From the NCBI GenBank assembly GCA_016714535.1, contig JADKDR010000011.1, positions 124,001-188,000 on the forward strand: 64,000 nucleotides of DNA, read 5' to 3'. Positions 27,474 through 34,744 of this stretch are shown here, piece by piece. This DNA is from Bacteroidota bacterium. GTDB taxonomy: Bacteria; Bacteroidota; Bacteroidia; AKYH767-A; OLB10. The notes under the pieces are model-generated. The model saw only the letters and a list, made by a program, of their open reading frames with translations, searched no databases and was not told the DNA's origin. Position 1 is the stretch's first letter. Each line of letters opens with the position of its first letter. The translations under genes were made by a program, and so were the position numbers.

Positions 27474-27563
27474 ATGCAATTGCCATGCTCACAGTGCGGT
27501 GCATATGACTGCAAAACATGCCTTGATATTCAAAAAAAATATTTAAATCAATTTAACAAATAA
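27474..27563 (+). CDS. Possible 29-residue double-CxxC microprotein
   Basis: A 29-codon ATG frame reads MQLPCSQCGAYDCKTCLDIQ and ends QFNK. Cys5, Cys8, Cys13 and Cys16 form C-x2-C-x4-C-x2-C, the layout of a small zinc ribbon or knuckle. The frame is open further upstream to a stop near 27410, so it may be the end of an older, longer gene. It lies between the GH65 gene and the lipoprotein amylase. No homologue is recognised; it could be a real small zinc protein, a remnant or chance. Confidence 0.25.
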   Translation: MQLPCSQCGAYDCKTCLDIQKKYLNQFNK

Positions 27564-27593
27564 CGCTTGAACAGTTTTTTAAAATCATCTACT

Positions 27594-29411
27594 ATGACTA
27601 TATACTTTAAGATAGTAGCAATAGGTTGCAGCATGCTACTAGCAGGTTGCAGCATGCAACAAAACCCTGAAATACAATTGCAGGTAGTAAATGACAGCAA
27701 CGCAGTAATTGGCAAGATGCACGCTCAAAAAATAGTGGTTTATCAAATCTTGCCGCGTTTATTTGGCAATATCAATCAAACCAAAAGATATTATGGTACC
27801 ATAGCGCAAAATGGCTGTGGCAAGTTTGGTAATATTAATCAAAAGGCTTTGGCAAGCTTACATCAAATGGGTATAACCCATGTTTGGTATACCGGCATTA
27901 TAGAACATGCCAGCATGAACGATTATAGTGCCTATGATATTAAGCCCGATGATGCTGATGTTGTTAAAGGTCGTGCAGGCTCACCTTATGCGATAAAGGA
28001 TTATTATGATGTAGATCCTGATTTAGCAATGGATGTAAAGAATCGCATGGCAGAATTTGAAGCATTAATTAGGCGCACCCACGATGCCGGAATGAAAGTA
28101 ATTATTGATTTTGTACCTAATCATGTTGCACGCGGATACAACAGCGATGCAAAACCAAACTATGTTTCTGACCTTGGCGAAAGAGATAATAAAGATAAAG
28201 CTTTCGATGTGCACAACAATTTTTATTACTTGCCAAATCAGCAATTTATTGTTCCTCCAGATTATGATCCGCTAGGAAATGAAATGGCGTTAAACGAAGA
28301 TCAGGTATTTGAAGAATATCCTGCAAAGGCTACCGGAAATGATGTTTTTAAACCTACACCATCAAAGGATGATTGGTTTGAAACGGTAAAATTAAACTAT
28401 GGAGTCGATATCATGAGCGAGCGCAAAACCTATTTCGATAGTTTGCCACGTACATGGAAAATGATGACTGACATTTTGGAATACTGGGCGGCAAAAGGGG
28501 TTGATGGCTTTAGGTGCGATATGGCCGAAATGGTTCCTGTTCAGTTTTGGAATTATGCCATTACACGCGTTAAGAGCAACCATCCTAATCTTATCTTTAT
28601 CTCTGAAATTTATAATCCCAATGCATACCAAACTTATTTAACGCAAGGCAAATTTGATTACCTGTATGATAAAGTTGGTTTGTATGATGCAGTAAAAAGA
28701 TTAATTCAAAATAAGGGAAATACGGAAGATATTACTCGTTGTTGGAAAACTGAGCAAAAGGACATTAGCGATAAGATGTACCGTTTTATGGAGAATCATG
28801 ACGAACAACGTATATCAAGTGCAGATTTTGCAGGCTCCCCACAACAAGGATATGGCGCCATGGTATTGAGTGCAACACTTGGCAGTGGCCCTATAATGAT
28901 CTATAATGGGCAGGAGACAGGTGAGCAAGGTCTCGGGGTAGAAGGCTTTGGTGGCGAGGATGGCCGTACTTCTATATTTGATTATTGGACCATGTCATCC
29001 ATGCAGGGTTGGATTAACCAATATAAATACGATGGTTATGCATTAGCAGATGATGAAAAAAAGGTTCGCGAGTTTTATGCTAAGTTGCTTACTATTTGCA
29101 ATAAGTATGAAAGTATTTATGGCCCCAACTTTTATGACCTTCAAACTGCCAATAGAGCGAATACTGCTTATAAAAATATGTATTCATTTTTGAGGTATAC
29201 AACCAATGAGTGTTTGTTGATTTGCGTAAACTTTTCAGATACTACGTATACTGGCACAGTTACGCTCCCGGCCTCTTTTGCTTCGCAATTATCCGGGCTT
29301 GATAATAGTTCCCCAATCGATTTGCTCTCAAATCAAAAATGTAGTTACCGTAATGGTAAAGCAGAAGTAAAAGTACTACCCAAGCAAGCCCAGCTGATTA
29401 AGATTTACTAA
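27594..29411 (+). CDS. Lipoprotein alpha-amylase (GH13)
   Basis: 605 residues from the ATG at 27594; a TTG at 27567 would lengthen the leader. The N-terminus MTIYFKIVAIGCSMLLAGCS has a lipobox with Cys19, so the protein is lipidated. GH13 motifs: DFVPNHVARG (region I), GVDGFRCDMAEM with the nucleophile Asp, LIFISEIYNP with the acid Glu, and FMENHDEQR with the third Asp. Early motif QMGITHVWYTGIIEHAS is typical of Bacteroidota outer-membrane alpha-amylases. It would cut starch at the cell surface or in the periplasm and supply dextrins to the genes upstream. Gap of 250 bp to GH65, so it may have its own promoter. Confidence 0.9.
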   Translation: MTIYFKIVAIGCSMLLAGCSMQQNPEIQLQVVNDSNAVIGKMHAQKIVVYQILPRLFGNINQTKRYYGTIAQNGCGKFGNINQKALASLHQMGITHVWYTGIIEHASMNDYSAYDIKPDDADVVKGRAGSPYAIKDYYDVDPDLAMDVKNRMAEFEALIRRTHDAGMKVIIDFVPNHVARGYNSDAKPNYVSDLGERDNKDKAFDVHNNFYYLPNQQFIVPPDYDPLGNEMALNEDQVFEEYPAKATGNDVFKPTPSKDDWFETVKLNYGVDIMSERKTYFDSLPRTWKMMTDILEYWAAKGVDGFRCDMAEMVPVQFWNYAITRVKSNHPNLIFISEIYNPNAYQTYLTQGKFDYLYDKVGLYDAVKRLIQNKGNTEDITRCWKTEQKDISDKMYRFMENHDEQRISSADFAGSPQQGYGAMVLSATLGSGPIMIYNGQETGEQGLGVEGFGGEDGRTSIFDYWTMSSMQGWINQYKYDGYALADDEKKVREFYAKLLTICNKYESIYGPNFYDLQTANRANTAYKNMYSFLRYTTNECLLICVNFSDTTYTGTVTLPASFASQLSGLDNSSPIDLLSNQKCSYRNGKAEVKVLPKQAQLIKIY

Positions 29412-29412
29412 T

Positions 29413-29440
29413 CAATAATGTTACTTCTTTATTGTTTTTT
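29413..29440 (+). terminator. Weak AT-rich terminator after the amylase gene
   Basis: CAATAA at 29413-29418 pairs with TTATTG at 29429-29434, followed by T6. The stem is short and AT-only, and lies over the end of the convergent saccharopine dehydrogenase-family gene, so support is limited. Confidence 0.35.
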
Positions 29441-30761
29441 CTACGAAGCAAATTCCTAGCGACTGCAATTCATCGAGTACCGGAGCATAAAATTCTTTGG
29501 TAACAGGCAGTTGCAAGCCTTTGCTGGCGATTTTATTTTGCAATATTAATTTGGTAGTTATAGCTAAAGGCAATCCAACAGTTTTGCTCATGGCTGTATG
29601 GGTGGTATCATCACCTTTCAATATAAAATCGCTTGTAAGCGTATAGCCTACTTGTTGTTTATCGGTATATTCAAATTTATGTTGCATCAAAATCATGTCT
29701 TTATCTCCCGGGTTCAATCTCCATTTTTCTTCTAATAGTTTTTGCAATGCAGCAGCAGGTGTTGCTTTCTTGATTCCTATTTTTTGATTTTCGAATAGAC
29801 CGCACCATGCCACCTTTTCCAAAGCATCTTTGTCGGCTTTGCCCGGCATTACGCTTGCTACCTTGTCTTGCAATGTGCTTCCTGTTGCATTGGAGGGCAA
29901 CAGCGCTTCGGTTAGTTCTGCATAGGTCATGTTTTCGCTATTATCTATTACACATTTGTCATCGGTATAACCTAACTGCACCAAAATGTTCCATGCATGG
30001 CTATAGCCTGCGTAGCGCAAGGTGCCTCGTAACATGGTGTCTATATGTTGCAACCTGTATATTGTTCGGTAGGATAGAGAATCGCGGTTAGCATATCCAT
30101 CCCATTTGCCCATACCATCAATTTCAATTTGCTCAATGTCATCAAAAATACGATTAAAAGGCAGGTAGCGTTGCTTGCCGTTTTGTAAGAAAGTAGCCAT
30201 ACTTTGTCCAGCTAATATCACATTTCGTGGATTCCATGTAAACTTATATCCCCATGGGTTAGTATTGCTTTCAGGAGCTACCAGGCCACCACAATAAGAC
30301 TTAAAAAGATGTATAGCGCATCCTTCATGATGCAGGTCGTCAATAATTCTCATTGCGCTCATATGATCAATTCCCGGATCGAGTCCGCACTCATTCATCA
30401 AAATAATACCTGCTCGAAGCGCATCGGTATGTAAGGCTTGTATTTCGGCAGATATGTAGGATGCAGTTACTAAATTTTTCTTCAGCGATACGCAATCCAT
30501 TGCGACCAGAATGTGCAGTGCGGGCGGAAGTAAGGAAACAACTATATCATGTTGTGCAATGAGCGCTTTGCGCTGCGCATCATCGGTTGCATCCAGCAAT
30601 ACAGATTTGCCATTTGGATGGCCATTAATTTTTTTTTGCGCAAGTGCAATATCCGATTCGGCAATAGTTAGTTGCCAATGTTGACTTTGGCTGTTATCCA
30701 GAAAATATTTAATGGCTGTGCTCGCACTTCTGCCGGCACCTATCATCAAGATTTGATGCAT
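29421..30761 (-). CDS. Saccharopine dehydrogenase-family oxidoreductase
   Basis: 446 residues. The Rossmann start MHQILMIGAGRSASTAIKYF binds NAD(P), followed by VSLLPPALHILVAMDC, and the family motif NECGLDPGIDHMSAM with FKSYCGGLVAPES, and NPWGYKFTWNPRNV. This matches saccharopine reductase / lysine 6-dehydrogenase-like proteins of bacteria. In Bacteroidota these are usually single genes whose exact substrate is untested; a lysine or aspartate-derived imine is the usual guess. It is convergent with the amylase and divergent from the capD-like gene. Cytoplasmic; length normal. Confidence 0.82.
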   Translation of the reverse strand: MHQILMIGAGRSASTAIKYFLDNSQSQHWQLTIAESDIALAQKKINGHPNGKSVLLDATDDAQRKALIAQHDIVVSLLPPALHILVAMDCVSLKKNLVTASYISAEIQALHTDALRAGIILMNECGLDPGIDHMSAMRIIDDLHHEGCAIHLFKSYCGGLVAPESNTNPWGYKFTWNPRNVILAGQSMATFLQNGKQRYLPFNRIFDDIEQIEIDGMGKWDGYANRDSLSYRTIYRLQHIDTMLRGTLRYAGYSHAWNILVQLGYTDDKCVIDNSENMTYAELTEALLPSNATGSTLQDKVASVMPGKADKDALEKVAWCGLFENQKIGIKKATPAAALQKLLEEKWRLNPGDKDMILMQHKFEYTDKQQVGYTLTSDFILKGDDTTHTAMSKTVGLPLAITTKLILQNKIASKGLQLPVTKEFYAPVLDELQSLGICFVEKTIKK

Positions 30762-30847
30762 GTGATTATTAATATGTAATTGAAGGTCAAAGAAACATCA
30801 ATTTTGCTAATATTGTCTCCGTAAAAAAATGATAAAGGAAAAGTAAA

Positions 30848-32737
30848 GTGCTTAGCAATATAAAAAATCTGAATGCGCCACGGCTACTCATTTTCCTGCT
30901 TGATGCTCTTGCGAGTACGTTAGCTGTATATATTGCTTATCAATTACGATTCAATTTTAATATTCCCCTTTACGAATGGCTGTTTTTTCGTACCGCATTA
31001 TTTTCAATAGTAGGGGCACAAATATTGGGTTTCGTCATTTTTCGAATTTATAACTCTTCCATTCGTTATACGGGCGCACGCGATTTGTTCAAAATCTTAT
31101 TTGCCTTAACTGTGGCTGCTTTGGTTGTAATTGGCGCAGGATTTATTAGCAGGCATTATACCGGATTATATCTTGCTCCAATTAGTATTGTTATTATTGA
31201 CTACCTCATTATCATGTTTATTTTGGTTATGGGCCGTATGGCTGTGCGTGTGCTTTATAATGAAGTAACTAATCCAACACGTATCAAGTCGAAAGTAATA
31301 GTTTATGGTGCGGGCGATGCCGGTATTATTACCAAGCGCAGTATTGATAGAGATGCAGGCACACGTTTCAAAGTATTTGCGTTTTTAGATGATGATGTCA
31401 ATCGCAAAGGCAAATTAATTGAGGGAGTAAAAGTTTTTCAAACAGACGAAAGCCTTGAAAAATTGCTGCAGGAAAATGAGATTAAACATTTGATAATTGC
31501 AATTTCGGAAATTTCGAAACGCAGAAAAGCTGAGATAGCAGCCATATGTCTGCGTTACAATACCAAGGTGCTTGATGTGCCACCGGTAAAAAGCTGGATA
31601 AAAGGCGAGTTAAGTTTTAAGCAGATTAAGAAAATAAAAGTTGAAGATTTGCTTGAACGTGATCCTATCGTGTTAGACACGGAAGCTATATCCACTGAAT
31701 TAAACAACAAGACAATATTGATAACCGGAGCAGCAGGCAGCATTGGTAGTGAAATTGTAAGGCAGGTAATCAATTTTAATCCAGCCGCTCTAATATTGCT
31801 TGATACTGCCGAAAGTGCGCTGTATGATCTTGAGCAGGAATTAAAATCAGCAAACCCAGATAACAATATAAATTATTACATAGCAGATATAAAGAATGAA
31901 TTACGCATGGCCACTATCTTCGGTAAGCACAAGCCGGAGGTAGTATTTCACGCGGCAGCTTATAAACATGTTCCATTAATGGAAGAAAATGTAAGTGAAG
32001 CGGTAGCCAACAATATATTTGGAACGTGTATGGTTACCGATACAGCAATTAAATACGGTTGTAAAAAAATGGTAATGGTATCCACTGACAAAGCAGTGAA
32101 CCCCACCAATGTGATGGGTGCAAGCAAGCGTATAGCCGAAATGTATTGTCAGTGGCAAAACAAGCAGCATATGACCAGGTTTGTAACAACACGATTTGGA
32201 AATGTGCTGGGAAGCAATGGTTCGGTAATTCCATTATTTAAAAAACAAATTGAAGATGGGAAAAATATTACCGTAACCCATCCTGATATTACCCGCTATT
32301 TTATGACCATACCCGAAGCTTGTCAACTGGTGCTCGAAGCCGGCACCATAGGGCAGGGTGGAGAAATATTTGTGTTTGATATGGGCACGCCTGTGCGTAT
32401 TGCCGATCTTGCCCAAAAAATGATTACCCTTTCGGGTTTGAAAGAAGGGCGCGATATTGAAATTAAATATACCGGGCTTCGCCCCGGTGAAAAACTCTAT
32501 GAGGAATTATTGAATGATAGCGAGAATGTTGTACCTACACATCATCCAAAAATTAAAAAAGCAAAACTAGCCGATGTTGAAGGAGATATGTTAACGCAAC
32601 ATCTAGCTAGATTAAAGGAAGCCTTGCTGCAACAAGACGATTTAAAAATGGTAAGTATTATGAAAGAACTTGTTCCTGAGTTTATTAGCAACAATAGTTT
32701 TTACAGCCGTTTGGATGAAAAAAAAGATAAAAGCTAA
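30848..32737 (+). CDS. CapD/FlaA1-type nucleotide-sugar 4,6-dehydratase, membrane-bound
   Basis: 629 residues. Four N-terminal membrane spans (about 1-140), then a first Rossmann segment (VIVYGAGDAGIITKRSI), a linker, and the catalytic SDR domain: ITGAAGSIGSEIVRQV (NAD-binding), IADIKNE, VFHAAAYKHVPLME, MVSTDKAVNPTNVMGASKR with the Lys of SxnK replacing the usual Tyr, and TTRFGNVLGSNGSV. This is the WbpM/PglF/CapD class that dehydrates UDP-GlcNAc to a 4-keto-6-deoxy sugar, an entry step to capsule, O-antigen or protein glycosylation. The exact product (UDP-4-keto-6-deoxy-GlcNAc or -AltNAc) is not read from sequence. Two tRNA genes follow. Confidence 0.9.
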   Translation: MLSNIKNLNAPRLLIFLLDALASTLAVYIAYQLRFNFNIPLYEWLFFRTALFSIVGAQILGFVIFRIYNSSIRYTGARDLFKILFALTVAALVVIGAGFISRHYTGLYLAPISIVIIDYLIIMFILVMGRMAVRVLYNEVTNPTRIKSKVIVYGAGDAGIITKRSIDRDAGTRFKVFAFLDDDVNRKGKLIEGVKVFQTDESLEKLLQENEIKHLIIAISEISKRRKAEIAAICLRYNTKVLDVPPVKSWIKGELSFKQIKKIKVEDLLERDPIVLDTEAISTELNNKTILITGAAGSIGSEIVRQVINFNPAALILLDTAESALYDLEQELKSANPDNNINYYIADIKNELRMATIFGKHKPEVVFHAAAYKHVPLMEENVSEAVANNIFGTCMVTDTAIKYGCKKMVMVSTDKAVNPTNVMGASKRIAEMYCQWQNKQHMTRFVTTRFGNVLGSNGSVIPLFKKQIEDGKNITVTHPDITRYFMTIPEACQLVLEAGTIGQGGEIFVFDMGTPVRIADLAQKMITLSGLKEGRDIEIKYTGLRPGEKLYEELLNDSENVVPTHHPKIKKAKLADVEGDMLTQHLARLKEALLQQDDLKMVSIMKELVPEFISNNSFYSRLDEKKDKS

Positions 32738-32743
32738 AATTTA

Positions 32744-32774
32744 TTTGTTGCGGCAATAGTATTTTATACATTTG
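32744..32774 (+). promoter_or_regulatory. Promoter of the tRNA-Ser/tRNA-Pro unit
   Basis: TTTG at 32744-32747, 19 nt, then TACATTTG at 32767-32774. Both elements match the Bacteroidota consensus. Transcription would start near 32780, about 80 bp ahead of tRNA-Ser. Confidence 0.65.
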
Positions 32775-32862
32775 CGCCCTCTTAAAAAAAATAAGAGTGG
32801 TTCTTTATTTTCTCGTGCAACATAGATAGTACAGCTTATGTGGATAATTCAACCAAGTCACC

Positions 32863-32951
32863 GGTGAGGTGGATGAGTGGCTGAAGTCAACAGTTTGCTA
32901 AACTGTCATACGGGGAAACCTGTATCGAGGGTTCGAATCCCTCCCTCACCG
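32863..32951 (+). tRNA. tRNA-Ser(GCT)
   Basis: The acceptor stem GGTGAGG pairs with CCTCACC at the 3' end. The anticodon arm CAGTTTGCTAAACTG presents GCT. A long variable arm (TACGGGGAAACCTGTA) marks a class II tRNA, and GGGTTCGAATCCC is the T arm. The discriminator is G and CCA is not encoded here. It reads AGC/AGT codons. Confidence 0.95.
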
Positions 32952-32991
32952 CAAAACAAATTATCCAGTAAACTAATCAAGTTGCATATTT

Positions 32992-33068
32992 CGGGGTGTA
33001 GCGTAGCCCGGTATCGCGTCTGCTTTGGGAGCAGAAGGTCGTAGGTTCGAATCCTGCCACCCCGACCA
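32992..33068 (+). tRNA. tRNA-Pro(TGG)
   Basis: The acceptor CGGGGTG pairs with CACCCCG. The anticodon arm CTGCTTTGGGAGCAG presents TGG. The T arm is GTAGGTTCGAATCCTGC, and the 3' end ACCA is encoded. It follows tRNA-Ser by 40 bp and is probably co-transcribed with it. Confidence 0.95.
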
Positions 33069-33072
33069 ATTT

Positions 33073-33102
33073 AATCCATCAATATAATTGATGGATTTTT
33101 TT
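33073..33102 (+). terminator. Intrinsic terminator after tRNA-Pro
   Basis: An 11-bp perfect stem AATCCATCAAT / ATTGATGGATT with a 3-nt loop (33073-33097) is followed by T5, starting 5 bp after the tRNA. Confidence 0.85.
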
Positions 33103-33282
33103 GTTGCAAAATTGAACCTCCTGATCAACTCCTGCTTATTTCTATTAATGTTCATTTATGCTGATTTATGTCTTGTTCATTTTAGACATGATAGTGCTTA
33201 AGCGTGAATAAGTTATGCTTGCCTCAACATGTTTACCTTACAAATATTTATTACTTTCGCATTTCCAAAAAATAACAAACCG

Positions 33283-33768
33283 ATGAAATATTTTATTCTT
33301 GCCATCCTAGTTGTATCACTCATATACAGTTGTGGCCAACCTGCCGATAATGCGGCAAAAACAGAGGCGCCTGACTCATTAGTTTTTTATGGAGAAAAAT
33401 TTGAACCGGGAAAACCTTTGACAGTAGCTGAATTAAACAGTAAAGTGAGTAACGAAAAAATGGTGACAGGTGTTGTGGTATCAGGCACAATTGCCGAAGT
33501 TTGTCAGAATGCCGGCTGCTGGATGAACATTGATCGCGGGGATGGAAGCACCATGATGGTAAAAATGAAAGACCATGCGTTTGAATTGCCATTCGATTGT
33601 GGTGGCAAACTGGCTATTTTTAAAGGCGATAGTTACTATGATACTACCAGTGTTGAAGACTTGCGTCATTATGCTGAAGATGCTATGAAATCGAAAGAGG
33701 AAATAGAAAAAATTACCGAGCCTCAATACGATATTACTTTTATAGCAAGCGGAGTTATTCTTAAATAG
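33283..33768 (+). CDS. DUF4920 domain lipoprotein
   Basis: 161 residues from the ATG at 33283; a frame extension to 33229 would hide the lipoprotein leader. The leader MKYFILAILVVSLIYSCG has a lipobox with Cys17. The mature part carries the DUF4920 core: KMVTGVVVSGTIAEVCQNAGCWM and MVKMKDHAFELPFDCGGK, with three conserved Cys that could bind a metal or form a disulfide. No function is established; the fold is OB-like in related domains. A TTACTTTCGC box upstream (around 33250) resembles a weak -7 element. Localised to a membrane face. Confidence 0.82.
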   Translation: MKYFILAILVVSLIYSCGQPADNAAKTEAPDSLVFYGEKFEPGKPLTVAELNSKVSNEKMVTGVVVSGTIAEVCQNAGCWMNIDRGDGSTMMVKMKDHAFELPFDCGGKLAIFKGDSYYDTTSVEDLRHYAEDAMKSKEEIEKITEPQYDITFIASGVILK

Positions 33769-33824
33769 GCTTATGAAATTTTCTTTATCACTGCATTATA
33801 TGCAGTAAGGAGCAACAAACATTT

Positions 33825-34688
33825 ATGCGCGAAAATAAAAAAATAACACTTGTAGAATGTCCGCGCGATGCCATGCAGGGATTGCACGATTTTATACCTA
33901 CTGCCAACAAGGTTGCTTACCTAAACGCTTTGCTAAAAGTAGGATTTGATATTCTGGATTGCGTAAGTTTTGTTTCGCCAAAGGCCATTCCTCAACTTGC
34001 CGACTCAGCCGAAGTATTGCAACAATTAGATACTTCCGAATCTGCGACTAAACTCTTAGCTATTGTTGCAAACATTAAGGGAGCTGAAATGGCCGCTGAG
34101 TTTGAAGCCATTTCTTACATTGGTTTTCCTTTTAGCATAAGCGAAACTTTTCAGCAACGAAACACAAAGGCGGGAATAGCTCAATCATTTGAAAATCTTA
34201 AAGAAATAAAAGAGATTACTGAACGTAATAATAAGCAACTTGTAGTTTATATATCAATGGGTTTTGGTAATCCTTATGGTGATGCGTGGTCTGCAGCATT
34301 AACAGCAGAATGGGCCGGCAAGCTGGACACATTGGCTCCTGCTACCATTTCAATTGCTGATACCGTTGGCATAGCTACGGCCGCTCAGGTTTCAGATGTG
34401 TTTAGCGCTGTCCAAAAGGTGAATGCCAATGCAGAAATAGGTGCTCATTTACATTGCACTACTACCAACTGGGAAGGTAAGCTAAGGGCTGCTTATAATC
34501 AAGGTTGCAGAAGATTCGATTCGGCCTTGCTTGGGTTTGGTGGGTGCCCATTTGCAGAAGATAAATTGATCGGAAATCTTTCAACAGAGAATTTAGTTAA
34601 GTTTATTGAAGATAATAATGCAACTACTGCGCTTAATTATTTCGAATTTGAAAAAGCAAGACAAATGGCAATTTTCACATTCAATTAA
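33825..34688 (+). CDS. mvaB: Hydroxymethylglutaryl-CoA lyase
   Basis: 287 residues, a TIM-barrel aldolase. ITLVECPRDAMQGLHDF has the catalytic Arg-Asp pair, VSFVSPKAIPQLAD the next strand, YISMGFGNPYGDAW the metal/CoA region, SIADTVGIAT the Asp, GAHLHCTTTNW the two metal His, and GFGGCPFAEDKLIGNLSTE the catalytic Cys loop. The enzyme splits HMG-CoA to acetoacetate and acetyl-CoA in leucine breakdown. The MEP genes ispE and ispF elsewhere in the window make a role in mevalonate synthesis unlikely. Length is normal; no other leucine catabolic gene is adjacent. Confidence 0.9.
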   Translation: MRENKKITLVECPRDAMQGLHDFIPTANKVAYLNALLKVGFDILDCVSFVSPKAIPQLADSAEVLQQLDTSESATKLLAIVANIKGAEMAAEFEAISYIGFPFSISETFQQRNTKAGIAQSFENLKEIKEITERNNKQLVVYISMGFGNPYGDAWSAALTAEWAGKLDTLAPATISIADTVGIATAAQVSDVFSAVQKVNANAEIGAHLHCTTTNWEGKLRAAYNQGCRRFDSALLGFGGCPFAEDKLIGNLSTENLVKFIEDNNATTALNYFEFEKARQMAIFTFN

Positions 34689-34744
34689 TATATTCATATA
34701 GATAATAGCATCATATTTGAAAAGGATAGGAAAAATTTAAATAA

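Noticed and set aside
32973..33155. 60-codon minus-strand frame over tRNA-Pro
   Set aside because: It reads through the tRNA and its terminator, a classic spurious call.
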